A stretch of DNA of 10,388 bases from Acidiferrobacterales bacterium (lineage in GTDB: Bacteria; Pseudomonadota; Gammaproteobacteria; Acidiferrobacterales; Sulfurifustaceae): NCBI GenBank assembly GCA_015492195.1, contig WGFP01000236.1, forward strand, positions 1-10,388. Reading direction: 5' to 3'. Below are positions 2,898-10,388 of this stretch, piece by piece. Made by a program: the position numbers and the translations under genes. The stretch's first letter is position 1. Each line of letters starts with the position of its first letter. The notes under the pieces were generated by a model that was not told the DNA's origin, did not search any database, and saw only the letters and a list, made by a program, of their open reading frames with translations.

Positions 2898-5747
2898 ATG
2901 AATGACGATTTAACATGGGGATTTGATGTTGCGGTCATAGAATGGTTGATCGTCCCTGCCGTGTTAGTCATTCTGGTTGTTGCGGGCGCCGTGATTACAC
3001 GTCGGTTACTTAAAGCATTCAGAAAACAAAATAGTCAGCCAAGTGATCCGGTTTCGATGTCGGAACGTTGGCATACTGAAAGCGTAAAAACAGTCCTTGG
3101 ATTACTTGAATCGACAACGAGCGGATTATCAAATGACGAGGCAAGTAACCGGCTTGCCAAACATGGACCAAATCGGCTTCCCGAGCCAAGGACGCGTGGT
3201 CCACTGCTGCGGTTTTTATATCAATTCCACAACATACTGATCTATGTGTTGATGGCTGCAAGCGCCGTTACGGCTATGCTGGGGCATTGGGTGGATACCG
3301 GCGTGATTCTTGGCGTGGTGTTTGTCAATGCGGTGATCGGATTCGTGCAAGAGGGCAAGGCCGAGCATGCATTAAGAGCAATACGGAAAATGCTTTCCCC
3401 GATTGCAATGGTATTACGTGATGGCCGATCAGCGGCGGTTCGGGCGGAAGAACTGGTGCCCGGCGATATTGTCCTGCTGCAACCCGGCGACAAGGTACCG
3501 GCAGACTTGCGGCTGATCCGCGTCAAGGGCCTTCAGGTTCAGGAGTCAATACTGACAGGCGAGTCAATGGCCGTCGAGAAAACCACGGATCCCGTCGCAC
3601 AGAGGGCCGTGATCGGTGATCGTCGCTGCATGGCCTACTCAGGTACCCTGGTTACACATGGTCAAGGGGACGGGGTGGTGGTTGCGACCGGCGCCCAAAC
3701 CGAGATTGGCCGCATCAGTACCTTGGTGTCGGAAGTGAAGTCTGTGACAACCCCGCTGTTACGCCAAATGGCCCAGTTTGGCCGCTGGTTGACAGCCGCT
3801 ATTCTGGGTATTGCCCTTGTTACCTTCGCGTTCGGCACCCTGGTTCGGGATTATATGGCCGCTGAAATGTTTCTTGCCGCAGTAAGCCTGGCGGTGGCTG
3901 CGATTCCTGAAGGATTGCCCGCGATTATGACCATCACGCTGGCTCTCGGCGTGCAGCGTATGGCCCAGCGTAATGCCATTATACGCAAACTGCCCGCCGT
4001 TGAGACTCTGGGTGCCGTAACGGTGATTTGTTCAGACAAAACCGGCACGCTGACCCGCAATGAAATGACCGTGCGTACGATCGCGACTGCCGAAAATCTG
4101 TTTGAGTTTGGCGGCACGGGTTACGATCCCCACGGTGCGATATCGCTGGCGGGTAGGAACGTGCTTCCTGAAGACACGCCTCTTCTTCGGGAGATAACTC
4201 GGGCCGCGGTGCTTTGTAGTGATACGTCTCTGGAACAAACGAGCACCGGATGGCGCGTTCATGGTGATCCAATGGAAGGGGCCTTGCTGGTAGCCGGTTT
4301 GAAGGCAGGACTGGATATTGAGGCCGAGGGCAAACAATACCCGCGCACCGATCTTATCCCTTTCGAATCCGAGCACCGTTTTATGGCGACGCTTCACCAC
4401 AGTCACACGGGTGATGCCTTCATCTTTGTCAAAGGCGCTCCTGAGCGCGTAATGGAGATGTGCGCTCGTCAGCGGGCGCTTGACGGCGATCAGCCTCTGG
4501 ATGGCGCTTACTGGCTGGCGCGTATAGAGGAAATGGCGGATCGGGGGCAGCGGGTATTGGCCATGGCCGTCAAGCCGGCAAACCATGAACAAAGGGAACT
4601 GGAATTCAGTGACGTAGAAAATGACCTGATCATGCTGGGACTGTTTGGTTTGATCGACCCCCCGCGCGTGGAAGCTATTGAGGCGGTGCAAGCCTGTCAC
4701 AGAGCAGGCATTCGGGTGAAGATGATCACAGGCGATCACGGCGCCACCGCCCGCGCCATCGCCCGTCAACTTAAACTCGTTGATAGCGACGATGTGCTTA
4801 CCGGACGAGAACTGGAGACAATGGGTGAGGATAAGTTGCGCCAACGCGTGCAGGATGTTGATGTGTATGCGCGCGTAAATCCTGAACACAAGCTGTTGTT
4901 AGTCAGATTGATGCAACAACGGGGTTTGATCGTGGCCATGACGGGCGATGGTGTAAATGATGCCCCGGCATTGAAATGCGCCGACGTAGGCGTCGCCATG
5001 GGACGGAATGGCACGGAAGCAGCCAAGGAAGCCGCCGAAATGGTCCTGGCCGATGATAATTTCGCCTCAATCACTCACGCCGTGGAAGAAGGGCGTACTG
5101 TTTACGACAACCTCAAAAAGGCCATCCTTTTCATTCTTCCGACCAATGGTGCCCAGGCGCTGGTTATCCTTGCCGCTATCTTGCTTGGTTTTCACCAGCT
5201 ACCGTTAACGCCGGTGCAGATACTCTGGGTGAACATGGTAACGGCCGTTACCTTGGCCTTGTCACTGGCGTTCGAGCCACCCGAACAGAATGTCATGCGG
5301 CGCCCGCCACGCGACGCCTATGAGCCGATGCTTACAAAGCATCTTATTTGGCGCGTCGGGTTCGTCTCCATTATTCTGATGGGCGGAACATTCGGTCTTT
5401 TTATTTGGGATATGGAACAAGGTGTCAATATTGAGCATGCTCGCACAGTCGCCGTGAATACGCTGGTGATGTTCGAGATATTTTATTTATTCAATTCTCG
5501 TTACATCACAGACTCGATATTTAACCGGAAAGGATTAACGGGTAACCGTTATGTACTAATCGCCGTCGGCGTACTCATTGTTTTCCAGCTGGGTTTTACT
5601 TATCTTGCGCCAATGCAGACTTTATTTGGCACTGCTGCAATCGACTTTAAACTATGGCTGTACATTCTGCTCGTTGCTTCTTCTGTATTATTCCTGGTTG
5701 AGTTGGAGAAGTATTTTGTGCGGTACATGGATCGAAATAGACGGTAG
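2898..5747 (+). CDS. P-type cation-transporting ATPase (P2-like)
   Basis: Membrane pump that moves a cation using ATP through an aspartyl-phosphate intermediate. The 949-residue protein has the full P-type set: TGES (220-223) in the actuator domain, PEGLP in M4 (337-341), phosphorylated D380 in DKTGT, KGAPE (512-516) in the nucleotide domain, TGD (611-613) and GDGVNDAP (683-690). A cation_ATPase_N region spans about 58-125. Unusually, a hydrophobic helix (12-34) precedes it, beyond the usual ten segments. Aligned by eye to SERCA, M4 Glu309 is kept (E338) and so are Asn768 and Asn796 (N750, N779), but Glu771 is Gln753 and Asp800 is Ala783, so a SERCA-like Ca2+ site is incomplete and the substrate is uncertain. 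ATG at 2898 follows AAGGTG at 5 bases. The next gene begins 11 bases after the stop, implying an operon. Confidence 0.93.
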   Translation: MNDDLTWGFDVAVIEWLIVPAVLVILVVAGAVITRRLLKAFRKQNSQPSDPVSMSERWHTESVKTVLGLLESTTSGLSNDEASNRLAKHGPNRLPEPRTRGPLLRFLYQFHNILIYVLMAASAVTAMLGHWVDTGVILGVVFVNAVIGFVQEGKAEHALRAIRKMLSPIAMVLRDGRSAAVRAEELVPGDIVLLQPGDKVPADLRLIRVKGLQVQESILTGESMAVEKTTDPVAQRAVIGDRRCMAYSGTLVTHGQGDGVVVATGAQTEIGRISTLVSEVKSVTTPLLRQMAQFGRWLTAAILGIALVTFAFGTLVRDYMAAEMFLAAVSLAVAAIPEGLPAIMTITLALGVQRMAQRNAIIRKLPAVETLGAVTVICSDKTGTLTRNEMTVRTIATAENLFEFGGTGYDPHGAISLAGRNVLPEDTPLLREITRAAVLCSDTSLEQTSTGWRVHGDPMEGALLVAGLKAGLDIEAEGKQYPRTDLIPFESEHRFMATLHHSHTGDAFIFVKGAPERVMEMCARQRALDGDQPLDGAYWLARIEEMADRGQRVLAMAVKPANHEQRELEFSDVENDLIMLGLFGLIDPPRVEAIEAVQACHRAGIRVKMITGDHGATARAIARQLKLVDSDDVLTGRELETMGEDKLRQRVQDVDVYARVNPEHKLLLVRLMQQRGLIVAMTGDGVNDAPALKCADVGVAMGRNGTEAAKEAAEMVLADDNFASITHAVEEGRTVYDNLKKAILFILPTNGAQALVILAAILLGFHQLPLTPVQILWVNMVTAVTLALSLAFEPPEQNVMRRPPRDAYEPMLTKHLIWRVGFVSIILMGGTFGLFIWDMEQGVNIEHARTVAVNTLVMFEIFYLFNSRYITDSIFNRKGLTGNRYVLIAVGVLIVFQLGFTYLAPMQTLFGTAAIDFKLWLYILLVASSVLFLVELEKYFVRYMDRNRR

Positions 5748-5758
5748 AGGATAACAAT

Positions 5759-6739
5759 ATGCAGAGATTCAATAATATTCTTTGCGTTACGACACCTTAT
5801 TCTGACAATGTGATTACATTGGAGCGCGCCGCAGCTTTAGCGGGCAACAATCAGGCCCGTCTTACGGTTGCCGGAGTAATCGATGAAATACCATTTAATG
5901 CAAGGCTGATCGAACGTGCCCCGTTTATCGAGGACCTCCAGGCAAATATAGTTGCGGAGCATCGAAAGAGACTGGAAGAACTGGTTGCTCCCTGGAACAA
6001 AAATATTGAGATCCAACCAAAAGTGCTTATTGGTATACCATTTTTGGAGATCATTCGTGAGGTTCTTCATAACGGGCGTGATTTGGTGATCAAGACAGCT
6101 GAAAGCGGCGGTCTGCTTGATCGGGTATTTGGTAGCGATGATATGCATTTGTTGCGCAAATGCCCGTGCCCGGTATGGTTGGTCAAGTCGAAATCACCCA
6201 AGGCGTACCGCCGGATACTGGCAGCTGTGGACGTCGATGATTATTATCCACCGGAAGAGTTAAACACAAGACATCTACTCAACCTTCAGATTCTAGAAAT
6301 GGCGAGTTCATTGGCACTGTCCGAATTTTCCGAACTGCACATCGTTTATGCGTGGGATGATATTGGTGAAAGCATGATGCGACGCGCGCTCGTGGATACG
6401 TCGGAGGAAAAAATCATCGCCTATATCGAAGAGGTAAGACAACAGCACAAGCAGAATTTGAACGTGCTAATGGATGAGATAATTAGCAGGTTGGGAAAGA
6501 ATACTTTGGAATATCTTAAACCCCGAACGCATTTACTGAAAGGCTCGCCTCGTAAAGAGATTCCAGCCTTCGCCGATGAGATTAAAGCCGATCTCGTGGT
6601 CATGGGTACAGTGGCCCGCACCGGCATTTCCGGGTTTTTTATGGGCAACACTGCAGAAACCATCCTTAACCGGCTCAGTTGTTCAGTGCTTGCGATCAAA
6701 CCCCCGGGGTTCGTAACGCCGGTCACCTTGGAAGACTAA
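5759..6739 (+). CDS. UspE-like tandem universal stress protein
   Basis: Cytoplasmic stress protein of 326 residues with two Usp domains, about 5-143 and 150-315, the length and layout of E. coli UspE (316 residues). The first domain ends in HLLRKCPCPVWLVK (130-143), a UspE hallmark, and lacks the nucleotide-binding glycine motif. The second ends in MGTVARTGISGFFMGNTAE (282-300), close to the UspE stretch; compared with the G-x2-G-x9-G(S/T) motif of ATP-binding Usp proteins, the second Gly is Ala286 and the last Ser/Thr is Asn297. UspE-type proteins are linked to stress survival, motility and stationary phase; the molecular role is not settled. AGAGGA at 5746-5751 lies 7 bases before ATG, and the ATPase stop is 11 bases away, so the pair is probably co-transcribed. 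The gene is AT-rich at its 5' end (20 of 60 bases G+C at 5761-5820). Confidence 0.93.
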   Translation: MQRFNNILCVTTPYSDNVITLERAAALAGNNQARLTVAGVIDEIPFNARLIERAPFIEDLQANIVAEHRKRLEELVAPWNKNIEIQPKVLIGIPFLEIIREVLHNGRDLVIKTAESGGLLDRVFGSDDMHLLRKCPCPVWLVKSKSPKAYRRILAAVDVDDYYPPEELNTRHLLNLQILEMASSLALSEFSELHIVYAWDDIGESMMRRALVDTSEEKIIAYIEEVRQQHKQNLNVLMDEIISRLGKNTLEYLKPRTHLLKGSPRKEIPAFADEIKADLVVMGTVARTGISGFFMGNTAETILNRLSCSVLAIKPPGFVTPVTLED

Positions 6740-6848
6740 GAGTTCGGCGTGGAAGCCATAATCGTCGCAAGCAGCTTAAGCTAGACGGTTATTTCATAAT
6801 GTCATTGAGGGGCCGAGGGTGACAATCCGCAGAGAGCGTTACTGAATC

Positions 6849-8546
6849 ATGACTCCCGTATTTAGCGACGTCTTTACCGAAATGGCGATGCTGCTGTTGA
6901 CGGCGGCCGTCATCGGCGCCATCGCTGTGCGGCTGCGGCAGCCGCTGATCGTCGCTTTCATCGCGGTGGGCATCCTGGTGGGGCCGTCCGTGCTCGGCTG
7001 GGTGTCGGCAAACGACCAGGTCGATCTCCTGGCCAAACTGGGTATCGCCCTTTTATTGTTCGTGGTGGGGCTCAAGCTGGATCTGCACATCATCCGCACC
7101 ATGGGGCCGGTGGCGCTGGCCGCCGGGCTGGGGCAGGTCTTCTTCACCTCCGTTATCGGCTACTTTATCGCCATTGTCCTGGGGATGACCCCGGTGATCG
7201 CCCTCTACGTGGCGGTGGCGCTGACTTTCTCCAGCACGATCATTATCGTCAAGCTGCTGTCCGACAAACGCGAGGTGGACGCGCTGCATGGGCGCATCGC
7301 CATCGGCTTCCTTATCGTTCAGGACATCGTGGTGGTGCTGGTGATGATTGGTCTGGCCGCGCTGGGTGAGGCCGGCGACGTCGCCGGCCTGGGTCATGAG
7401 GCGATCGCGGTATTGATCAAGGGTGGCCTGTTCATCGCCGCCATCGGCTTGTTGATGCGCTATGTGTTGACGCCACTGCTGCACCGGCTGGCCCGCTCGC
7501 GGGAGCTGCTGGTGCTGTTCGCCATCGCCTGGGCGGTGGCCCTGGGCGCGGCGGGCGCGCATCTGGGTTTCAGCAAGGAGGTGGGCGCCTTTCTCGCCGG
7601 TGTGTCGCTGGCCTCCACGCCCTACCGCGAGGCCATCGGCTCGCGCCTGGTGAGTCTGCGGGATTTTCTGCTGCTGTTTTTTTTCATTGATCTGGGTGCC
7701 GGGCTGGATCTGACAATGGTCGGAGCGCAGGCGGTACCGGCCATTTTGCTGTCACTGTTCGTGCTCATCGGCAACCCGTTGATCGTGATGATCATCCTGG
7801 GCGCCATGGGGTATCGCAAGCGTACCGGCTTTCTGGCCGGTCTGACGGTGGCTCAGATCAGCGAATTTTCCCTGATCCTGGGGGCGTTGGGCCTGAGCCT
7901 GGGCCATATCGATACCGACACCATGGGCCTCATTACCCTGGTGGGGTTGATCACCATCAGCGCCTCCACCTACATGATCCTGTACTCCCACCCCCTCTAC
8001 GAACGACTCTCCCCCTGGCTGGGTGTGTTCGAGCGTAAACGGGCGTACCGGGAAGAGGCCCTGGACCGGAATACGGAACAAGACAGGGTTGATGTCATTC
8101 TGTTCGGTCTGGGACGGTTCGGCACCCGGATTGCGCGGGAACTGCGGCAACGCGGTTACCGGGTGCTCGGCGTGGATTTCGATCCCGATCTGGTACGCCG
8201 CCAGGAAGGGCACGGCTATGCGGTGCGCTACGGCGATGCCGAAGGCCCGGAGTTTATCGCCACCTTACCGCTCGGCGAGGCGCGTTGGGTTTTGAGTAGC
8301 TTGCGCGAGATGCCCGTCAATCTCGCATTGTTGCACGGCCTGCGCGATTCTGGTTACAAAGGGCACGTGGCGGTAACGGCCCATACCGCCTCCGATGCCG
8401 AGAAACTGAAGCAGGCCGGCGCCGATCGGGTGCTGATCCCTTATGCCGATGCGGCCGCGGAGGCCGTTGATAATTTGTTTGGCGCGAGCGGCAGGCGGTC
8501 GTCCGGGAGGGGGAGTGATGGGAACAACACTGAAGGCGTGACGTGA
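6849..8546 (+). CDS. Kef-type cation:proton antiporter (CPA2) with TrkA-N domain
   Basis: Inner-membrane monovalent cation/H+ antiporter of the KefB/KefC-like CPA2 family, 565 residues. Residues 12-385 are a run of hydrophobic helices (Na_H_Exchanger), with the KefC-like pair Gln158-Asp159 in IVQDIVVV in place of the Asn-Asp or Asp-Asp ion site of Na+ antiporters, which favours K+. Residues 414-545 form a TrkA-N (RCK) domain with the Rossmann motif GLGRFG (420-425) and acidic D443, so NAD(H) or a related ligand probably gates transport. The Ser/Gly-rich tail (546-565) is low complexity. ATG 6849 is the first start after an in-frame TGA at 6843; the ribosome site is weak (GAGAG, 12 bases away), and Met12 (6882) is an alternative. 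No terminator is visible in 6740-6848. A run of eight T at 7677-7684 encodes LFFF. The next gene overlaps the stop by 4 bases. Confidence 0.93.
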   Translation: MTPVFSDVFTEMAMLLLTAAVIGAIAVRLRQPLIVAFIAVGILVGPSVLGWVSANDQVDLLAKLGIALLLFVVGLKLDLHIIRTMGPVALAAGLGQVFFTSVIGYFIAIVLGMTPVIALYVAVALTFSSTIIIVKLLSDKREVDALHGRIAIGFLIVQDIVVVLVMIGLAALGEAGDVAGLGHEAIAVLIKGGLFIAAIGLLMRYVLTPLLHRLARSRELLVLFAIAWAVALGAAGAHLGFSKEVGAFLAGVSLASTPYREAIGSRLVSLRDFLLLFFFIDLGAGLDLTMVGAQAVPAILLSLFVLIGNPLIVMIILGAMGYRKRTGFLAGLTVAQISEFSLILGALGLSLGHIDTDTMGLITLVGLITISASTYMILYSHPLYERLSPWLGVFERKRAYREEALDRNTEQDRVDVILFGLGRFGTRIARELRQRGYRVLGVDFDPDLVRRQEGHGYAVRYGDAEGPEFIATLPLGEARWVLSSLREMPVNLALLHGLRDSGYKGHVAVTAHTASDAEKLKQAGADRVLIPYADAAAEAVDNLFGASGRRSSGRGSDGNNTEGVT

Positions 8547-9967
8547 CAATACAGATCCAGTTCTTGGGTGCGGCCGGTGAAGTGACCGGTTCTTGCCATC
8601 TGCTGCAAGTGGAAAACCATCGTCTTCTACTCGAGTGCGGGCTCATCCAGGGTGGCAGGAAGGATGAGGCGCGCAACCGGGAGCCGTTCCCCTTTAATCC
8701 AAAGGACATCGATGCGGTCGTGCTGAGTCACGCACACATTGATCATTCAGGGCGGTTGCCGTTGTTGGTCAAGGCCGGTTTTCGCGGTCCCATCTATACC
8801 CATCGGGCATGCCGTGACCTGTGCCGGGTCATGTTGAAAGACGCGGGGTTCCTAAGCGAAAAGGATGCGGAGTGGGAAAACAAGAAAAGGGCTCGTAAAG
8901 GGTTGAAGCCTATCGAACCGCTGTTCACCGTGGAAGATGTAAAGTTCGCTATGCGGCGTTTCAAAGGATTGCCCTATGCAAAGAAACAGCGCATCCTGCC
9001 CGGCGTGAGTCTGCGCCTGTCCGATGCCGGGCATATTCTAGGTTCATCCATTGTGGAATTGTGGCTTACCGACGGAGGTGAGACGCGGAAACTGGTATTC
9101 AGTGGCGATCTGGGCCGTTCCGGCATGCCGATCCTGGAAGATCCTACTCCAGTCCGGCAGGCTGATCTCGTAATAATGGAAAGCACGTACGGTGATCGCT
9201 TGCACCGATCATGGGAGGACACCCGGCGCGAAATCCACGAAGTGCTTACCCTCGCCACCCGTAGCAAGGGTAACATTCTGATACCGGCCTTTGCGGTTGG
9301 GCGCACCCAGGAAATCCTCTACCTGTTTGCCAAGTATTATAAAGAGTGGGAACTGGATCGCTGGCATGTCTTTATCGACAGCCCGATGGCTATCGAAGCC
9401 ACGCGGGTTTTCGCCCGGCACAGTGATCTGTTCGATGCTGAAACCGCTGAGCTGTGGCGGCAACATAATAAAAACACGTTACTGCCGAACCTGCATATCT
9501 CGCGTACCGCCAACCAGTCCATGGCGATCAACCGCATCCACAGTGGCGCCATCATTATCGCCGGCAGTGGCATGTGTACCGGTGGACGCATCAAACATCA
9601 TCTCAAACATAATATTTGGCGCAAGGAATGCCGGCTTGTGATTACCGGTTTCCAAACAAGGGGTACGCTCGGCCGCGCTCTGGTGGACGGCGCGCGGCAT
9701 ATTCGTCTGTGGGGCGAAACCGTGCGCGTGGCGGCGGCGGTACACACCATCGGCGGTCTGTCCGCCCACGCCGATCAGGCCGCACTGAAAAACTGGTATT
9801 CTAACTTTGAGGGACGGCCACCCGTAATCTTGGTGCATGGGGAAGAACGGGCAATTGCAGGCCTGTCCGATTGTCTGCGCCAACAACTATCTGCACCGGT
9901 ACATGCAGCGCGTCCGGGTGAGATACTGGATCCGGGCGCGGCAGGAAAAAATAAGTTTGGCGGATAA
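8543..9967 (+). CDS. Metallo-beta-lactamase fold beta-CASP RNA hydrolase
   Basis: Zinc-dependent nuclease of the beta-CASP group (CPSF73-like exonucleases and endonucleases acting on RNA), cytoplasmic, 474 residues. Zinc ligands are all visible: HAHIDH (H63, H65, D67, H68), H164 in DAGH, D189 in SGD, H432 in VHGE. Beta-CASP marks are ESTYGDR (213-219), IPAFAVGRTQE (247-257), the GSGMCTGGR loop (341-349) and SAHAD (407-411, H409). The C-terminal RMMBL part covers about 360-440. The GTG start is set by the 4-base overlap with the antiporter stop (GTGA, 8543-8546), GAAGG at 8532-8536 and the family start (I-x-F-L-G-A-A-G-E-V-T-G-S). The overlap implies translational coupling. Its RNA target is unknown; proteins of this kind often sit, from memory, beside Usp genes in proteobacteria. 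Confidence 0.95.
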   Translation: MTIQIQFLGAAGEVTGSCHLLQVENHRLLLECGLIQGGRKDEARNREPFPFNPKDIDAVVLSHAHIDHSGRLPLLVKAGFRGPIYTHRACRDLCRVMLKDAGFLSEKDAEWENKKRARKGLKPIEPLFTVEDVKFAMRRFKGLPYAKKQRILPGVSLRLSDAGHILGSSIVELWLTDGGETRKLVFSGDLGRSGMPILEDPTPVRQADLVIMESTYGDRLHRSWEDTRREIHEVLTLATRSKGNILIPAFAVGRTQEILYLFAKYYKEWELDRWHVFIDSPMAIEATRVFARHSDLFDAETAELWRQHNKNTLLPNLHISRTANQSMAINRIHSGAIIIAGSGMCTGGRIKHHLKHNIWRKECRLVITGFQTRGTLGRALVDGARHIRLWGETVRVAAAVHTIGGLSAHADQAALKNWYSNFEGRPPVILVHGEERAIAGLSDCLRQQLSAPVHAARPGEILDPGAAGKNKFGG

Positions 9968-9976
9968 AGAGACTCC

Positions 9977-10388
9977 ATGAGTAAGATTCCGGTCATCCGA
10001 GTCAACCCGAAAGGAAAGATGCGGGAGCACCCGATCGCAGTAGCCGGAGCGTGGCTGGCAGGTTCGCTCGTTATTCTGCTGACGTTGGCGGGGTGCGCGC
10101 CGCTGCCGGACGACGAGGCGGCCTGGGTGTTGGAGGACCTGGCCGCGGGCGAGGACGAGAGCCGCCTTAAGAAGCGCACTCCGGCGCCCGTGCGCCGGCT
10201 GCTCGCCTATACGGTGCAAGGACGCGGCTACCAAGGCGATCTGTATATCCCCGGCGAGCCGCCTCGCGCCGGGATTGTGTTGGTGCCGGGGGCGGCGGAG
10301 CGCGGCAAGGACGATCCACGTTTGGTGGACTTCGCCACCACCCTGGCGCGCGTCCGTTTCCTGGTGCTGGTGCCGGACCTGCCTAATC
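9977..10388 (+). CDS. Lipoprotein alpha/beta hydrolase (5' part, cut by window end)
   Basis: The first 137 codons of a gene that runs off the right edge. A signal peptide with lipobox LAGC is clear, with Cys40 counted from this start, so the protein should be lipid-anchored to the envelope. After it come an acidic linker (about 44-64) and the first strands of an alpha/beta hydrolase: LLAYTVQGRGYQGDLYIPG, then GIVLVPGAAERGKDDPRLVDFA, where the VLVPGAAERG segment has the usual oxyanion-loop position, and FLVLVPDLPN. The catalytic Ser, Asp and His lie beyond the window, so activity and substrate cannot be judged. ATG 9977 is 9 bases after the previous stop, favouring an operon. ATG 10019, preceded by AAGGA (10011-10015), would give a more typical 25-residue signal peptide and is a real alternative. 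Confidence 0.8.
   Translation, partial: MSKIPVIRVNPKGKMREHPIAVAGAWLAGSLVILLTLAGCAPLPDDEAAWVLEDLAAGEDESRLKKRTPAPVRRLLAYTVQGRGYQGDLYIPGEPPRAGIVLVPGAAERGKDDPRLVDFATTLARVRFLVLVPDLPN

Noticed and set aside
4032..4889. 285-codon open frame on the minus strand inside the ATPase gene
   Set aside because: The plus strand encodes the DKTGT-to-TGD part of a complete P-type ATPase; the antisense product has no recognisable feature.
6773..6782. 10-base palindrome AGCTTAAGCT between the Usp gene and antiporter
   Set aside because: It has no loop to form a useful hairpin and no T-run, so it does not qualify as a terminator; it may be chance.

Overview
The window looks like a piece of a gammaproteobacterial chromosome. 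The main evidence is the order aspartokinase (lysC) - csrA - tRNA-Ser(GCT) - tRNA-Arg(ACG), which from memory matches the alaS-lysC-rsmA/csrA-tRNA-Ser-tRNA-Arg block of Pseudomonas and relatives. The CsrA sequence is also of the gammaproteobacterial type. The species cannot be named from the sequence. By synteny alaS would be expected just left of the window; nothing in bases 1-114 proves it.

Layout. (1) 115-2346 is the conserved block: lysC, a 314-base leader holding candidate csrA promoters and GGA-loop hairpins, csrA, tRNA-Ser, a 240-base inter-tRNA spacer with more GGA-loop hairpins (one carrying an exact CsrA consensus), and tRNA-Arg. (2) 2347-2897 is a gene-poor stretch rich in inverted repeats. 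It starts with a long palindrome that probably ends the tRNA-Arg transcript, continues through a hairpin cluster, contains a 19-bp exact copy of the tRNA-Arg 3' end at 2512-2530, a possible 44-codon membrane protein on the minus strand, and an extended -10 promoter. (3) 2898-6739 holds two closely spaced genes: a P2-like cation ATPase and a UspE-like tandem universal stress protein. (4) 6849-10388 is a GC-richer run: a Kef-type cation/proton antiporter, a beta-CASP metallo-beta-lactamase RNA hydrolase overlapping it by 4 bases, and a lipoprotein alpha/beta hydrolase cut by the window end.

How it may fit together. Region 1 is housekeeping: the first step of the aspartate pathway, a global RNA-binding regulator and two tRNAs. 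Regions 3 and 4 look like an accessory stress module: ion pump, stress protein, ion antiporter, RNA processing enzyme and a lipoprotein hydrolase. They follow a tRNA 3' end that has been duplicated, which is a common integration landmark, but no integrase or transposase gene lies in the window.

The most interesting unexplained signal is the set of hairpins presenting GGA in their loops near csrA (1507-1526, 1602-1634, 2131-2144, 2149-2178, 2489-2506). They could be CsrA sites in the csrA leader and, in the spacer, a CsrA-titrating RNA. Most intergenic calls here rest on hand reading of short motifs and are correspondingly uncertain.
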